Positions 22,301 to 33,689 of a stretch of 64,000 bases of DNA are shown piece by piece. The translations under genes were made by a program, and so were the position numbers. Location: NCBI GenBank assembly GCA_032164245.1, contig JAVMKO010000003.1:88597890-88661889 (forward strand), given 5' to 3'. A model generated the notes under the pieces. The model was not told where the DNA came from and searched no databases. It was given only the letters and a program-made list of their open reading frames with translations. The DNA comes from Sternotherus odoratus (taxonomy: Eukaryota; Chordata; Testudines; Kinosternidae). Numbering within the stretch: the first letter of the stretch is position 1; each line of letters begins with the position of its first letter.

Positions 22301-24284
22301 TGAGGAAATCCCTTGTCTCTGAAACTTGTTTTCCCTCTCCCCCAGTCTGAATTTGCTTATCTTCAAGCCACACTGCAATGCCTATCTATTTACCTAGGCT
22401 TTGTAAGGGGCAAGAGGCTGTGGGAAGTTAATGAGGAGGGAGATTTAGACCACTTTGATCTAGTCCTCTTTGACACAGGTCTAGATCAAAGCACATTAGC
22501 AGATTGTTAATGCATGTCAGCAGGGTCCACATGAACAGTTAGACTGTGGCAGGCTAGTGGGGGTAGATTCACACCCCAGCTTCCTGTGATCTAAATGTTT
22601 GTGAAGACAAGCCCCCAGGTTCTGTGGGAAAAGGCTGACAGTGGGAAGTTAATGAGAAAGGAGAGTTTCAATTTGGGTAGGTTAGGGAAGGTCTGTTCCC
22701 ATTATGTGGTCATCTTCCTCATTCCCCTCTCCCCCCCCCCCCCCCCCCGTGCAGACACACACTTATTTTTTTAAATAACTAAGTTCTAAATTACTTAACG
22801 TTTATCTCCTGCATTTAATCTTTCTTCCCCACAGCAGATACCAGTAATGTTATCATATAACTCCAGATGAGGGAGACAAATTGATATGACACCAAATGCA
22901 CATATGCATGGCACATATAAATAAAGTGACTTTTTAAACTGTTCTATAAAAAGGTTCTTCTATTGTTAAGTAAACAGGAGAACAAATGTAAACAAGTTTA
23001 AGATTGTGGCTCACAGTAATTAGATAAAGCTCTGATTTCAAAGATGAATGGCCAAGCCTTCACTTCAAATGTCCTGGCTTTGGATGATTTTTGTAGCACA
23101 AATATTATTTTAATTACTTTGTTGAATTTAATTTATAAATGATTCATTAAAAGTATTGGCTTTTTGTTTCATTCATGTCCTATTCTTGCTCCCTTAAAAT
23201 CACTAGCAAAGCACCCATTAACTTAAATGGGGAAGGAGCCAGTCCTTAGTAACCTTTTACAACTACCCCCATTTTAACTACCTCCTTATTTTTAATGAGA
23301 ACCTGTGTCTTGGATTTTTTTTATATACTTGTAGTACAAGGGATGACTCTTTTGCTCTATAGCTCATTATTTCTTAGTCCTGTTACTGATTCTGTTGCTT
23401 TACAGCAGTGAGTGTCAAGTGTGGCCATGGTAGCCACATATGGTCACCACTATGTGGCCACTTGTGTGGCCACCATAACTTTTGGGGTCCCAGAGCCCCT
23501 TCCGTATGCTCTCTGCCATGGGTCACCAGCTCTGTGGGTCAATAAGCCCCAGCAGCAGCCCAAGTCCCTGGTGGGCCTGGTAATGTTTCATTATAGTGTA
23601 ACAGGGCTGCTGCCTTTGGCTGTGGGAGGAAACCAGCCTTGAAAGAGGGAAGTATTGAACAATTCCTTTCCAAGAACATTTTGAAATAATAAACAGTTCA
23701 CTGATATTTACAACAGGTAACTTTAGTGTATTATTAGTAGTACATATTATTCTTTACATTGAAAAGATTTTATTTACATGGCACTTCCAAATCACCACAC
23801 AGCTATGTTGTCACTTGTTTAATATTTTAATTGGACAGAACCTTTACTTATATTCTACACTGACTGAAATAACTCCATGGTATTTAAAGTACATATAAAT
23901 GCCTATAAAACCCTGCCCACCCCGCCAAATAATGGTGGGGTTCCATGACTAGTCTTGCTTAGTGACTTCCCTATCTCATCTACTCAATTTAAAAGGCAAA
24001 CATTCCCTTTTTCCCAAATTCAACCTGATACCTAAAAATCAGGTTATGTTTTTTTCTGTCTCTACTGCTATCACCCTTAGTACAAAATACAGCAATCACA
24101 GCTCAGCAATCACAATTTCTGGATGTTGTCTGAGGCTTTGCAGAACCATGTTCGCTCTTCCATAGCTTTAGTAGCTCTATAATGCACAGAATGGTAAAAA
24201 TGTTTTCCCTCACCACATTAAACTGACAGACATCAAAGATAAACATGGAGCAGATATCCTGAGAAGATTTTTTACATAAAGAAA
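22301..24284. other. Unassigned intronic sequence
   Basis: It contains a C-run at about 22731-22749 and a locally self-complementary stretch at 23420-23475 (GTGGCCATGGTAGCCAC and variants). No exon or transposon terminus was identified. Confidence 0.45.
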
Positions 24285-24812
24285 GTTACTGACCTTATAG
24301 TAACTGGAGTTCTTTGAGATATGTGGTCCCACTCGGCATTCACAATGGGTGTGCTCCATGTACCTGAGACTGAAAGGTTTTTCACTAGCAGTGTCCACTG
24401 GTCTGTGCCTGTGTCCTGTGCCTGCTCATGCTCCAAACTGTGGACAAAAGAGGTGGCACAGACTGCCTGCCTGTCTCTCCGGTTCTTACTGTTCTGTGGA
24501 TTATAGTAAGGTTCCAAAGCAGAGAGGAAGGAAGCGGGTTGTGGAATACACAGAGGGAACACATCTAGAAGAACTCCAGATAACTATGAAGTAAGTAACC
24601 TTTCTTTCTTCCTTAAGTGCAGATCCCTATGAATATTCACTGTGTGTGACTCACAAACAGTATCACACTGAGGAGGGTGGTGTGAGGAACTATGCTTCAC
24701 CACAGATCACAGGCCCACTGTTCCAAAGGAAACCTCCATGGATGAAGCTTGCATAAGGGGCTAATGCTTAGTAAAAATACATACAGAGCCCCATGTTGCC
24801 ACCTGCAGATCT
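24285..24812 (-). mobile_element. DIRS retrotransposon fossil, 3' end
   Basis: An arm starting GTTACTGACCTTATAGTAAC near 24290 is repeated in inverted form ending AACTATGAAGTAAGTAACC near 24600. It is followed by TTCTTCCTTAAGTGC and CACTGTGTGTGAC. This is the same order (outer terminus, inverted terminus, internal complementary region) as the 3' end of the DIRS at 57426..63401, in the same orientation. It is heavily mutated and contains no coding domain. Confidence 0.7.
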
Positions 24813-24816
24813 CTAA

Positions 24817-25511
24817 GGGCTTGGTTACACTTACAGCTTTATAGTGGTTTTGGTTATACCTGTCCTCGTATACAGCTATAGGGATAGTGCTATAGCGTGT
24901 CCACACTGAGACCCGCCAGCAGTATAGCATGGCCACATTTGCGGCACTTGCAGCGGCACGGAGAGTGGTGCATTATGGGCAGCTATCCCAGCATTCAGCT
25001 GGGTGCAACGTGCTTTTCAGATGAGGGGGGTGAGGGGGAACATGTTGTGTGTATGCGGACGGAGAAAGCGAGGGGATTTTCTTTGTGCTGAGAGCCTGTC
25101 AGCAAGTTTCCTTTGAAATACAAAGCCTGCTAGTTTTCTCTGTCACACAGTTCCCTCCGTAAACATTTGCATTGCTTATCTGCCAAGTTAAGAGAGAAAC
25201 TCTGAAAATGTACTTCCGCATTCCTCCAGCTGAGTTTAAAACAAAGGGAAGAGACGTCAATTGCCTTAAATGGCTCGGGGCGTCTCCAGGGATCACTTAA
25301 AGCGTTGTCATCTTAATACCCATTCACACTTGAGATAATACGGAGCACTGAATATGCAATAGCTGTTAATCCTCGGGGAAGGGAGGATTACCAGGACTGG
25401 TATAACTGTGGACTTATAGCGCTCTACGTGCCTCGCCAGTCTGGACAGGTAGTGAGTTATAGCGCTCCTGGAGGCTTTATAGCACTATAAAGTTCCAGTG
25501 TAACCAAGGCC
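24817..25511. mobile_element. Harbinger-like MITE with TAA duplication
   Basis: GGGCTTGGTTACACT and AGTGTAACCAAGGCC are 15-bp inverted ends, flanked by TAA at 24814..24816 and 25512..25514. The 695 bp body has TATAGCGCT motifs near both ends. It is the intact relative of the arms of 13798..16898. Confidence 0.88.
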
Positions 25512-25601
25512 TAAGTCTCTATCTATCTTTTCACTTCAGATTTCCTCTTTAGCTGCCTGGATTGAACAAACCCTTGAGAATTCTCATTGTTTGTTTCTTA
25601 C

Positions 25602-25776
25602 CTGGAATAGTGAATGGCTTGATGGCCTGCAATATTAAAATAGAAGTCAGTTGTGTGCTTCATCTCATCAGTGTGTCCAGAGACTTCGATCCAGTGTCCT
25701 ATTGGCAGGCAGTAAACTCCATCTACCAAGTTGCTTTCATTGTAGACACAGCAGCGGTCATGATGGGGCCCATTAC
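25602..25776 (-). CDS. EPM2A: Laforin exon 2 (end of CBM20 and linker to phosphatase domain)
   Basis: This 175 bp exon on the minus strand is bounded by a TTTCAG acceptor (AG at 25778-25777) and a GTAAGA donor (from 25601). It encodes NGPHHDRCC, then [28 protein letters not shown] and HQAIHYSR, recognisable as laforin residues just after the first-exon tryptophan. It begins with the last two bases of the glycine codon split with exon 1 and ends two bases into the arginine codon, so the reading frame to exon 3 is kept. No stop or frameshift is present. Neighbouring DNA is transposon-rich: a MITE ends 90 bp below the exon and a probable solo LTR begins 110 bp above its acceptor. Exon 3 should lie beyond the low-coordinate edge of the window. 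Confidence 0.95.
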
Positions 25777-25885
25777 CTGAAACAAAAACAGCAACATACA
25801 CAGCTTATGAATCAACAACACTGTTTACCTGTAATCAAAATAGATGTGAATTTAAATATGAATAAGATCTTTGGAACAAGGACTG

Positions 25886-26706
25886 TGTTGCAGGGTGGCT
25901 GGCCTCAGTAAATGAAGTAGAGCCAACTCTCCTCTGCCAGAACAGGTGCTTCCACTTGCCCAAGTAAGAGGGTTGGGAAGCACCTGATGCTATAAAGAAA
26001 AAGGGAGAATCTGAGACAGTGAATCAGAGCTGCCTGAGTAAAAGTCAGGAAGGGCAGATGAGAACTGCCAGAGCCAGAAGGTGTTTCCAAGGAGAGGCTC
26101 TCTCACTGACATCCCAAACTAGAGAGGGGTCTGAAGATGGGAGGAGCAGCAGATGGAGTTGCCTGATAGCTTTAAGTCAGAGAGCTAGAGCCAAAGGCCA
26201 GATAGAGCTGAAGGTAAGGGAACCCTTGGAGGCATTTACTCACTGATACCTCCATGACTGGAGCCCTGGACCCAGAGAAATCATGAAAAGCCCACAGGGA
26301 GTGACGGATGCTACCCTGGTAAAGATGCTCTCCAAGCAGAGTGACTATGGGGTTCCTCTTGGGAAGAGCAAGGTTGCACTCTTGTTGGAAGACCTGTGGT
26401 CGCTGTCCTGATACAAGGACAGGAGAGGACTGACAGAGTCTGGGCATGGCCAAAGGTGTCGGTGCATGGTATGTGGGGAATCCAGGGACAAGATGTTTTG
26501 AATTTTGGATGCGGGAAATAGAATGCTGGGGATTCAATTAACTTTGTTTTGGTAATAAACCAGCCCCAAGGGGAGGAGGGTATTAGTGAATCAAGAGAGC
26601 CTACACTGGATTTACTGGGGATACAGAAAGGCGAAATTGAGGTGGGTTTGCCTGTTGTGCCGCAGCCTGAAGAAAGGGATGCTCCAGGTGGGGCTGCACT
26701 ATAACA
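25886..26706 (+). mobile_element. Probable solo LTR next to EPM2A exon 2
   Basis: The segment begins TGTTGCAGGGTGGCTGG and ends CACTATAACA. It has a GCTATAAAGAAAAAGGG box about 100 bp in and a GTAATAAACCAG polyadenylation-type signal near the 3' end, the usual LTR layout. No clear target duplication was found. The open frames on both strands have no protein resemblance. Confidence 0.55.
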
Positions 26707-27261
26707 GTCTTCCATTTACTACATGTTTGGAGAACACCCAGCGTAATACAATCCCTGTCACCCAATCAGACTGGCCTTCGGCACAACCACAGAATAAATG
26801 CTTAGCAACCACCATCACTGAAACCTTTTTAAAAAAGAAATAATAAAAGTTGTAGAGGATCCCAAATCATCACCAGGATACTGCCAAGCACTCAAAGGTT
26901 ACAAAATAGATAGATGAAAATGTTTGTTTTTCAAATGTATGTCTCTTTGCTTTCCTGCTAATACCCAAGTTCAAGGCTCTGCATTTCCCCTGCAACTTTA
27001 GAGGACATCACTAGGACCTAAAGAAGCCCTAATCTACAATAAGAGATTTTTCCTAAAATTTTCCACTGTTACCATCATCAGTTCAGCTCCCCACGTGGTA
27101 AAGAAATTGAGCATAGACAATGCACCAGGTTTTAAGTACCATGTTATGTAGGCCTGCGCTCAGCAGGGTGCTTAAATGCTATGAGCTCAGTCCACACTTG
27201 CACTTCTACCACTGTGGTACAGAGTGCACTGAAAACACAACTTCCTTTCGCCATTTAGTGA
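26707..27261. other. Unassigned intronic sequence
   Basis: No repeat terminus, exon or RNA recognised. Confidence 0.5.
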
Positions 27262-27597
27262 CAGATTTCAGAGTAGCAGCCGTGTTAGTCTGTATCCATA
27301 AAAAGAACAGGAGTACTTGTGGCACCTTAGAGACTAACACATTTATTTCAGCATAAGCTTTCATGGGCTATAGCCCACTTCATCGGATGCATAGAACGGA
27401 ACACACAGAAGTAAGATGTATATATACACACAGAAAACATGGCAACTAACACCTTTTCATGTTTTCTGTGTGTATATATATATCCTACTTCTGTGTGTTC
27501 CATTCTATGCATCTGATGAAGTGGGCTATAGCATATGAAAGGTTATGCTGAAATAAATGGGTTAGTCTCTAAGATGCCACAAGTACTCCTGTTCCTT
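27262..27597 (+). mobile_element. Penelope-like fold-back element 1
   Basis: A left extension (GTAGCAGCCGTGTTAGTC) precedes an arm of about 140 bp that is repeated in inverted form with a spacer of about 20 bp. The arms read GTGGCACCTTAGAGACTAAC and, inverted, GTTAGTCTCTAAGATGCCAC. The right arm keeps the hammerhead core CTGATGA (27513..27519) and GAAA (27537..27540), but stem II and the cleavage position are mutated. It is the most diverged of the three fold-backs. Confidence 0.7.
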
Positions 27598-28114
27598 CTC
27601 TATTTACATATTTGTGTTATTGTCAACTGTTGCAAGGGAAACAGAAAACTCAAGTCTGATAAAAACCCTTTCCAGTTCATTGTTACAATGCTTTCACTCA
27701 TCATTTTTAAAGGTTAGAGTCAGAAAGCACAATTATGTCTTTTCCTGCAGCGGGATGCTAGAAAGAGGAGATGGCTAAAAGGACCCAAATCAGAGTTCAA
27801 CACAATCCAGATTCCACTACTGGAAAGCATAAGGAGGTGTACTAGCTAGTTCCACCAGCGGTGTTGGTGGTCCCAGAAACGGGGTGAGGCACAAGAAAGC
27901 AGTATGGCAGTCAAGGGAAAGCAGTGGCTATGTCTGTTATAGGGATATAACAAAGGATGCTCCGCACAGCACCCAGGAAGCATCCCAACTTTAAAAGGTC
28001 CTGTGTCTCCAAGGGCTGCTGCTAGTAGTGCATCTTGCCTCAGTCTCACAAGAAGCATAATTAAACTCCTGTTATGATAACAAGGTGGGACTCAAATTGT
28101 TTTTTAAAAATGCT
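27598..28114. other. Unassigned intronic sequence
   Basis: Nothing recognised. A 70-codon minus frame at 27846..28058 has no family resemblance. Confidence 0.5.
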
Positions 28115-28780
28115 TTAAGTTATACATACTAGAATACTGCGTACAAATGTGGTCTCCTCATCTCAAAAAGGATATACTGGCACTAGAAAAGGTTCAGAGA
28201 AGGGCAACTAAAATGATTAGGGGTTTGGAACGGGTCCCATATGAAGAGAGATTAAAGAGGCTAGGACTTTTTAGCTTGGAAAAGAGGAGACTAAGGGGGG
28301 ATATGATAGAGGTATATAAAATTATGAGTGGTGTGGAGGAAGTAAATAAGGAAAAATTATTTACTTGTTCCCAAAATAGAAGAACTAGGGGCCACTCAAT
28401 GAAATTGGCGTGCAGCAGGTTTAAAACAAATAAAAGGAAGTTCTTCTTCACACAGCGCACAGTCAACCTGTGGAACTCCTTACCTGAGGAGGCTGTGAAG
28501 GCTAGGACTATAACAGGGTTTAAAAGAGAGCTGGATAAATTCATGGAGGCTAAGTCCATAAATGGCTATTAGCCGGGATGGGTAATGAATGGTGTCCCTA
28601 GCCTCTGTCTGTCAGAGGGGGGTGATGGATGGCAGGAGAGAGATCGCTCGATCATACCTGTTAGGTTCACTCACTCCGGGGCACCTGGCATTGGCCACTG
28701 TCGGTAGACAGGATGCTGGGCTAGATGGACCTTTGGTCTGACCCAGTATGGCCGTTCTTATGTTCTTATGTTCTTATGTT
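28115..28780 (+). mobile_element. CR1 LINE 3' end with RT C-terminus and octamer tail
   Basis: A 141-codon open frame (28147..28572) encodes the end of a CR1/L3 reverse transcriptase ORF: LEKVQRRATKMIRGL, YEERLKRLGLFSLEKRRLRG and FFTQRTVNLWNSLP. It is followed by the 3' untranslated region and a (TTCTTATG)n tail. The element is 5' truncated, as usual for CR1, but this last part of the frame is undamaged, so it is relatively young. Confidence 0.92.
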
Positions 28781-30268
28781 ACATACAATAGCAATCAATA
28801 GCCATTCTTTCTCACAAATGCAACAACATTCAAGTAATCATCCTTAAAGTATAAAATCACATACTGATATCCATTTACTTTCTATGTTATTAGACTGGTA
28901 TAATGACCGACTTGTCACTATCCTTCTGCTACAGAGATCAATTTTCAGAACTACAGATCACATCTACAGTTAAAGAAAGATGAAAACACTGGTTTTTTCA
29001 ATTAAAGAATTAATATGGAGCATAAGAAAGTTATAAAAACCCTAATTATATTTATCTCAACACTTATTTGATGATATTACACGATTGGCTAGATTCATAA
29101 GGTCTAATAACAAACAGAACATCTCAGTTCTGTGAAATTGTGTTTTTTAAAAAGTATAATCTATAGGGACAAAAAAAAAAGTTAAATATTTCAGTAGACT
29201 CCCTGAAGTAGTAAAATATGAGATTGAATGAGATGTCCTAAGAAGTAACAGAACAGTTGAGTGTGGAGCTAGATAATTGAGCAGATGTACACTACTTTCA
29301 GTGTACCAGTGCTTAGTGAGTGATGGTGTCTTAATCGTGGGGAGTGAATGCATACATGAGACAAATAAAAGTTATAGGAAATCTACTGTGAAGAGAGCAA
29401 GTAAGAAATACTAATGTAAATTATTAGCATTAACATTTAGTAGTTCTTTATTTTCTACATTGCATGCAGCACTTTTTGCCCTAGTTATGGGTTATTATTT
29501 TAATATAAAATAAGGAATGTAAAAGTACGAGAGAAAAATACTTCCCCCTCACATGTTGCTTACGTATTATGTTCCATATGCAATGATACAATGCAACTTC
29601 CATTAAAATATGGTAATCAAGACCAGCTTACAGCTTTAAGCATTATGAGTCTTGTCCTTATGAATATTTTTATTTCATATCTTTCATTGTATGTTTGGCT
29701 TAATGCTTTAAAAAATATTTCAAGCAGAACACATTGAAAGTAGAAAAACAATGACATTTATGAAGACACACAAATAAAGCATCTGAATACATGATGGTTA
29801 GGGCTTTCATTGATAAGCAACAGCTGGTGTGATTATAGTGTTATTTTGCAAATATAAAATGCAGAATTTTGCAGAAATTTAAAATATTGTGTGCAGAATT
29901 TTGAGACACAGAATTCCCCCAGGAGTAACCCCCTGTCTCCTTTTAGTGAAGTCTAGAGTTGCTCAAGTTCCTTTTATTCCTGTTCCCTCTGGGGATCCTG
30001 CTTTATTTTTTAGAAAGCAGACAACTTGTGATGTTGTCTCTCTCACTTCCTCCATCTTTGTTCTTTCTTGGCTTTCCCCCTACATGGCAGCCAGTCAAAG
30101 GAGAAGGCAGCAACAGAGGCAATATTTCCATTCTAACTCTTTTCCCGCCTTCTCCTTGAGGTTTATGCCATCTGCTGACAAACTTTCCCCTGCCTCCTCA
30201 GCCTACTTCATCTTCAACTTGGATTCCTGGTTCTCCTTTTCCTTTCTTCCCAATCCTCCATCATAATT
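28781..30268. other. Unassigned AT-rich intronic sequence
   Basis: Between 29855 and 29930 a degenerate motif GCAGAATTTTG recurs about four times and ends ACAGAATTCCCCCAGGAGT. It looks like the end of an old repeat that could not be named. The rest shows nothing. Confidence 0.4.
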
Positions 30269-30463
30269 CTTGATGATTTCAGCCGCCATGTTAATGATCC
30301 TTTCAACTTTGCCATCATTCACTTCCTTTCCCACATGGCACTGGTCTACAGTCATACACAAAACTGTAGGCACTCCTTCAGCTTATAGTCTGCACTAGGC
30401 GTTGGTCTCTCTTTTCTGTCACTTCCAACTTAGTAGCATCCTTTCTCTGATCACTATTTATAA
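30269..30463 (+). mobile_element. Possible L2 LINE endonuclease fragment
   Basis: Broken frames read DDFSRHVNDPFNFA and end in SDHYL, resembling the C-terminal endonuclease region (SDH motif) of L2. The match is weak and rests on a few residues. Confidence 0.35.
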
Positions 30464-31174
30464 TTGAAAGAGGTGGAGGAGTAAACAAATAAAAAAGAGG
30501 TATCTTTTCATGTAGGTTTTATCTTTTAAACAAACACCCTCCATTCATATAAGGCATTTCATTCAAAATTACATCAAATTATTTTAGTAGCAATTTTTTA
30601 CGCACATGATACACCCATTAGTCATTCCACCCACCATTGAAATACAGCAACAACGTGCAGTGCAGAGCAACACAACAATTTGAAACAGGAAGGGAAGACA
30701 ACTACTGTATTCAGTTGAAACCAAAGCCAATAAAGTAGTCAGGTGGAATTAAGTTACCCAACCAATATTGACCTAGGATACTGAAGTTTACATCCCTCTC
30801 ACATAAGAAGTGCTATGAGACCTTAATTATTAAAAATGATCAGGATTATGCCTTTAAGTCTAATCCAAAAGATGCCACCTCCACCAGAAACGTGCTTGTT
30901 TCACAAGATAAGTACAGAATACAAGTTTCAAGGGGGTATAAATATTGAGCAAAAAAACCACTGAATCAGTTTACATGACTTCTTTACTGCCCCAAATTAT
31001 TTAGATACTGTAAAGTGGCAATGCAAGGAAAAAGTTCTAGCTACACAGCTTCATAAACAAGTTTTAAGAAAAGAAATGAGATAGCAATCATTTATCATTC
31101 ATCAACTACTTTTAATAGTATTTAGCATTCATGTCTCTTAATTTTTATCCCAGAGCCATTTCAAAAATAAAAAG
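30464..31174. other. Unassigned intronic sequence
   Basis: AT-rich, nothing recognised. Confidence 0.5.
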
Positions 31175-32085
31175 CTATGGCCCCATAGGGAGCAGAACAG
31201 CTTTCACTTTCTGTTGGACTTTGGTACAAATAGCTTTACTAGGGGAAGAAGCCACTTGTGGTGACTCAAGCCATCTGCTCAGGTGACCTGCTAAGTCATG
31301 CTGTACACCCCATGGGTCAGATGCTTCTAGATCTACTGAGCTAGCAATACAGAGCTCCCTGAGCAGGGCTGCTTCGTGACAGAGTGGGCTCCTCCCGGCA
31401 TGTTGAAGTAAAGCACTGCTGTCATGATATCTGTGAGGACTAACAACCTGCTTCCCCTGATCTGTGACAGAAATACTTGGCACAGCTTTCAGTTCTCTGA
31501 CACCAATGTGTAAAGCTAAGGTCTCTGAGGACCAGAGACCCGACAGAGACCTAAAATGCACTCCCCATCTGAGTACCGAAGCATCTGACCTTAGTATAAA
31601 AGTTGGTTGTGGTTGGACAAATGGAATGCCTATCTAGGGAGTTGAGGATATGGGAGGGTACTCTTATCATGGAGTCCAATTGATGGTGGCTTGGTGAGTA
31701 GACAGATGTCATCCAGCCAAGCAGAGTTCTTAGTCACAGGCTGTAGTGAACCACATAGGTGCCAGAGGCCATGTGACCCAGAAACCTCAAACAGTTTGGT
31801 GGTGTTGTGACCAGCAGATCTATGACAATTGATCAAATTGTCTAGAATGTGGAAGAAAGGCTTTGGCTTGAATGATTGCAATGCAGCCCCTATAAACTCT
31901 ATCCTCTGAGCTGGGGAGAGGAGATATTTTTGTGTGTTGATTAACAGTCCCAGATCATTGACTGGATCAGGGTAACACTATGTACTTGCCATTTAGACCA
32001 GCCTTTGACAAGCCGTCTAGCCAGGGATAAACCTACACTCCAGATCTTAGAAGGAATACAGCCGCTACTGCCATGACTGAGAGCT
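31175..32085 (-). mobile_element. DIRS retrotransposon fossil, RT and RNase H region
   Basis: Minus-strand fragments align with the DIRS at 57426..63401. LSGLWSSETLALHIGVRELK and LLRELCIASSVDLEAS match its RNase H (GLWSRSELSLHINVRELRA, LALWEFCISHNIHLQA). VYPWLDGLSKAG (about 32000..32035) stands where the RT has VYPYLDDWLI, so the catalytic aspartates are partly lost. Further frameshifts and stops make it a dead copy. Spacing between motifs is about the same as in the intact element. Confidence 0.75.
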
Positions 32086-32690
32086 GCTGAGAGGTTAAGA
32101 GGTAACTTAGGGCTTGTCTTCACTAAAGCCGGGAGGGATCGATCTTTGGGTGATCGATTTATCGCGTCTCGTCAAAAGGCGCAAGCCGGAGTCGACGGGG
32201 GAACGCGCCGCCGAATGCCGCCGCCAAGAGGACGGCAGGTAAGTCGGCTGTAGATACGCCGAATTCAGCTAGGTTATTCACGTAGCTGAATTTGCATATC
32301 TACAGCCGATCTCCCCCCCTAGTGAAGACCAGCCCTTAGTCATAGTTTATAAGTACCTACATAGGGAACAAATATTTAATAATGGGCTCTTCAATCTAGC
32401 AGACCTAAGGTGTAACAGAATCTGGTAGCTGGAAGTTGAAGCTAGACAAATTTACACAGGAAATAAAGCATACATTTTTAACTGTGAGGGTAATTAACTA
32501 CTGGAATAATTTACCAGGGATTCTGATGGATTCTCTATCACTGGCAATTTTTTAAATCAAGATTTAATTTTCTTCTAAAAGATCAGCTCTAGATATTATT
32601 TGAGGTGGGGCGGTTCCATGACCTGGGTTTTACAAGAGGTCAGACTAGATGATCACAATGGTCCCTTCTGGCCTTGGAATCTATGAATAA
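32086..32690 (+). mobile_element. CR1 LINE 3' end split by a MITE
   Basis: 32086..32109 (GAGAGGTTAAGAGGTAAC) continues after the MITE with CATAGTTTATAAGTACCTAC and the CR1 3' region. It ends ACTAGATGATCACAATGG and GGAATCTATGAATAAT. It is closely related to 7020..8337. Confidence 0.85.
32110..32335. mobile_element. Harbinger-like MITE with TTA duplication, copy 2
   Basis: The ends GGGCTTGTCTTCACT and AGTGAAGACCAGCCC are flanked by TTA on both sides (32107..32109 and 32336..32338). The 226 bp body is self-complementary around GTCGACGGGGGAACGCG and AGCTGAATT segments. Same family as 18153..18406. Confidence 0.92.
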
Positions 32691-33159
32691 TCACAAAAAC
32701 CCAGTATTGTGCAGTTTCAAAGTTCCTGCATGTTTTAATACCTAGCATTTGTTTTTCACTTTTTTCCCCTTCTACAAACAGTGTTAAAAAAATGATATCG
32801 AAGTTTACACTTACACCTCTATCCTGGGGTAAAAAACAAGCACAAATACCCTGTGGAAAAAAATCCCCCACACAACTAGGATATTTTTTTAAAGCTCAGA
32901 CCATGTTATAAATGGATCTTTTTCTTTAATCTTGATTGTATTGATTTTTTTGGGAACAAATGTTGGTTTAAATTTTTGAGAAGGCAGCAAACTTTTAAAA
33001 AGCTGTGAAATAAAACCCAACTTGTAAAATGCTCTTCAAATAATTAATCCATCTACAGACCTCTCTAACCAAGTCATGTATACCTTTCTAATTAAAGAAC
33101 AAAGAATCTGGCTAAGTTTAAGAGCAGATACAGATTTGACTAATATACATCCTGCCTAA
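32691..33159. other. Unassigned intronic sequence
   Basis: Nothing recognised. Confidence 0.5.
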
Positions 33160-33620
33160 ACCCCACTGAGCCTAAGCCCCACTGAGCCACCGGTGTTGAG
33201 TGCTTCTCTGACGAGGCCAGCACCTCTCATCTGCTCCCAAACCCCAATACTCTTCCACAGCCCAGAGGCCCTCCTGCACCAAATTCCCTCCCAGATCCCA
33301 CACCCCTCACCCCCTCCTACACCCCAATCCACTGCCCCAGCCCAGAGCCCCCTCCTGCACCCAAACTCCCTCCCAGAGCTTGCACCCCTCACTCTCGCAT
33401 CCCAACCCCCTATCCCAGGCTCAGCCCAGAGCCCCCCTCCCACACTCCAATCCCCTTGGCCCCAGACCACAGCCTCCCCTCCCCCCTCCACATCCTAATT
33501 CCCTGCCCCAGCCTGGTGAGAGTGTGTGTGGGTGGGGGAGAGTGAACAACACAGGAAGGGGGGAATGGAGTGAGCGGGGCAGGGTAGACCCTGGGTGATC
33601 TCCTATGTGGAAAGGTTGGA
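33160..33620. repeat. C-rich tandem repeat region, probably within an old hAT MITE
   Basis: Degenerate units of about 48-55 bp carry CAGCCCAGAGCCCCCTCCTGC and CCCTCCCAGA. After about 33500 a G-rich segment ends GGAAAGGTTGGAGAGCATTG, similar to a degraded hAT right end. The matching left end is not clear. Open frames here are low complexity. Confidence 0.5.
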
Positions 33621-33689
33621 GAGCATTGCATTACAGTGAAGAAAACCCTCTGAGTTCTATTTTGGGCCTAATTCTTCTGGTTATCTGTA

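Larger units (their letters stand above)
1..25601 (-). other. EPM2A: EPM2A intron 2 (partial, runs off the window)
   Basis: Everything below the exon 2 donor is expected to be intron 2, because no sequence resembling laforin exon 3 or the exon 4 phosphatase signature was found among the minus-strand open frames. The call is inferred from gene order. A short or diverged exon could have been missed by eye. Confidence 0.7.

Noticed and set aside
1..25601. EPM2A exons 3 and 4
   Set aside because: No minus-strand frame resembles the laforin phosphatase region; the exons most likely lie outside the window.
27513..27550. Functional hammerhead in fold-back 1
   Set aside because: Although CTGATGA and GAAA are present, stem II is disrupted and the cleavage position is G, which hammerheads do not cleave.
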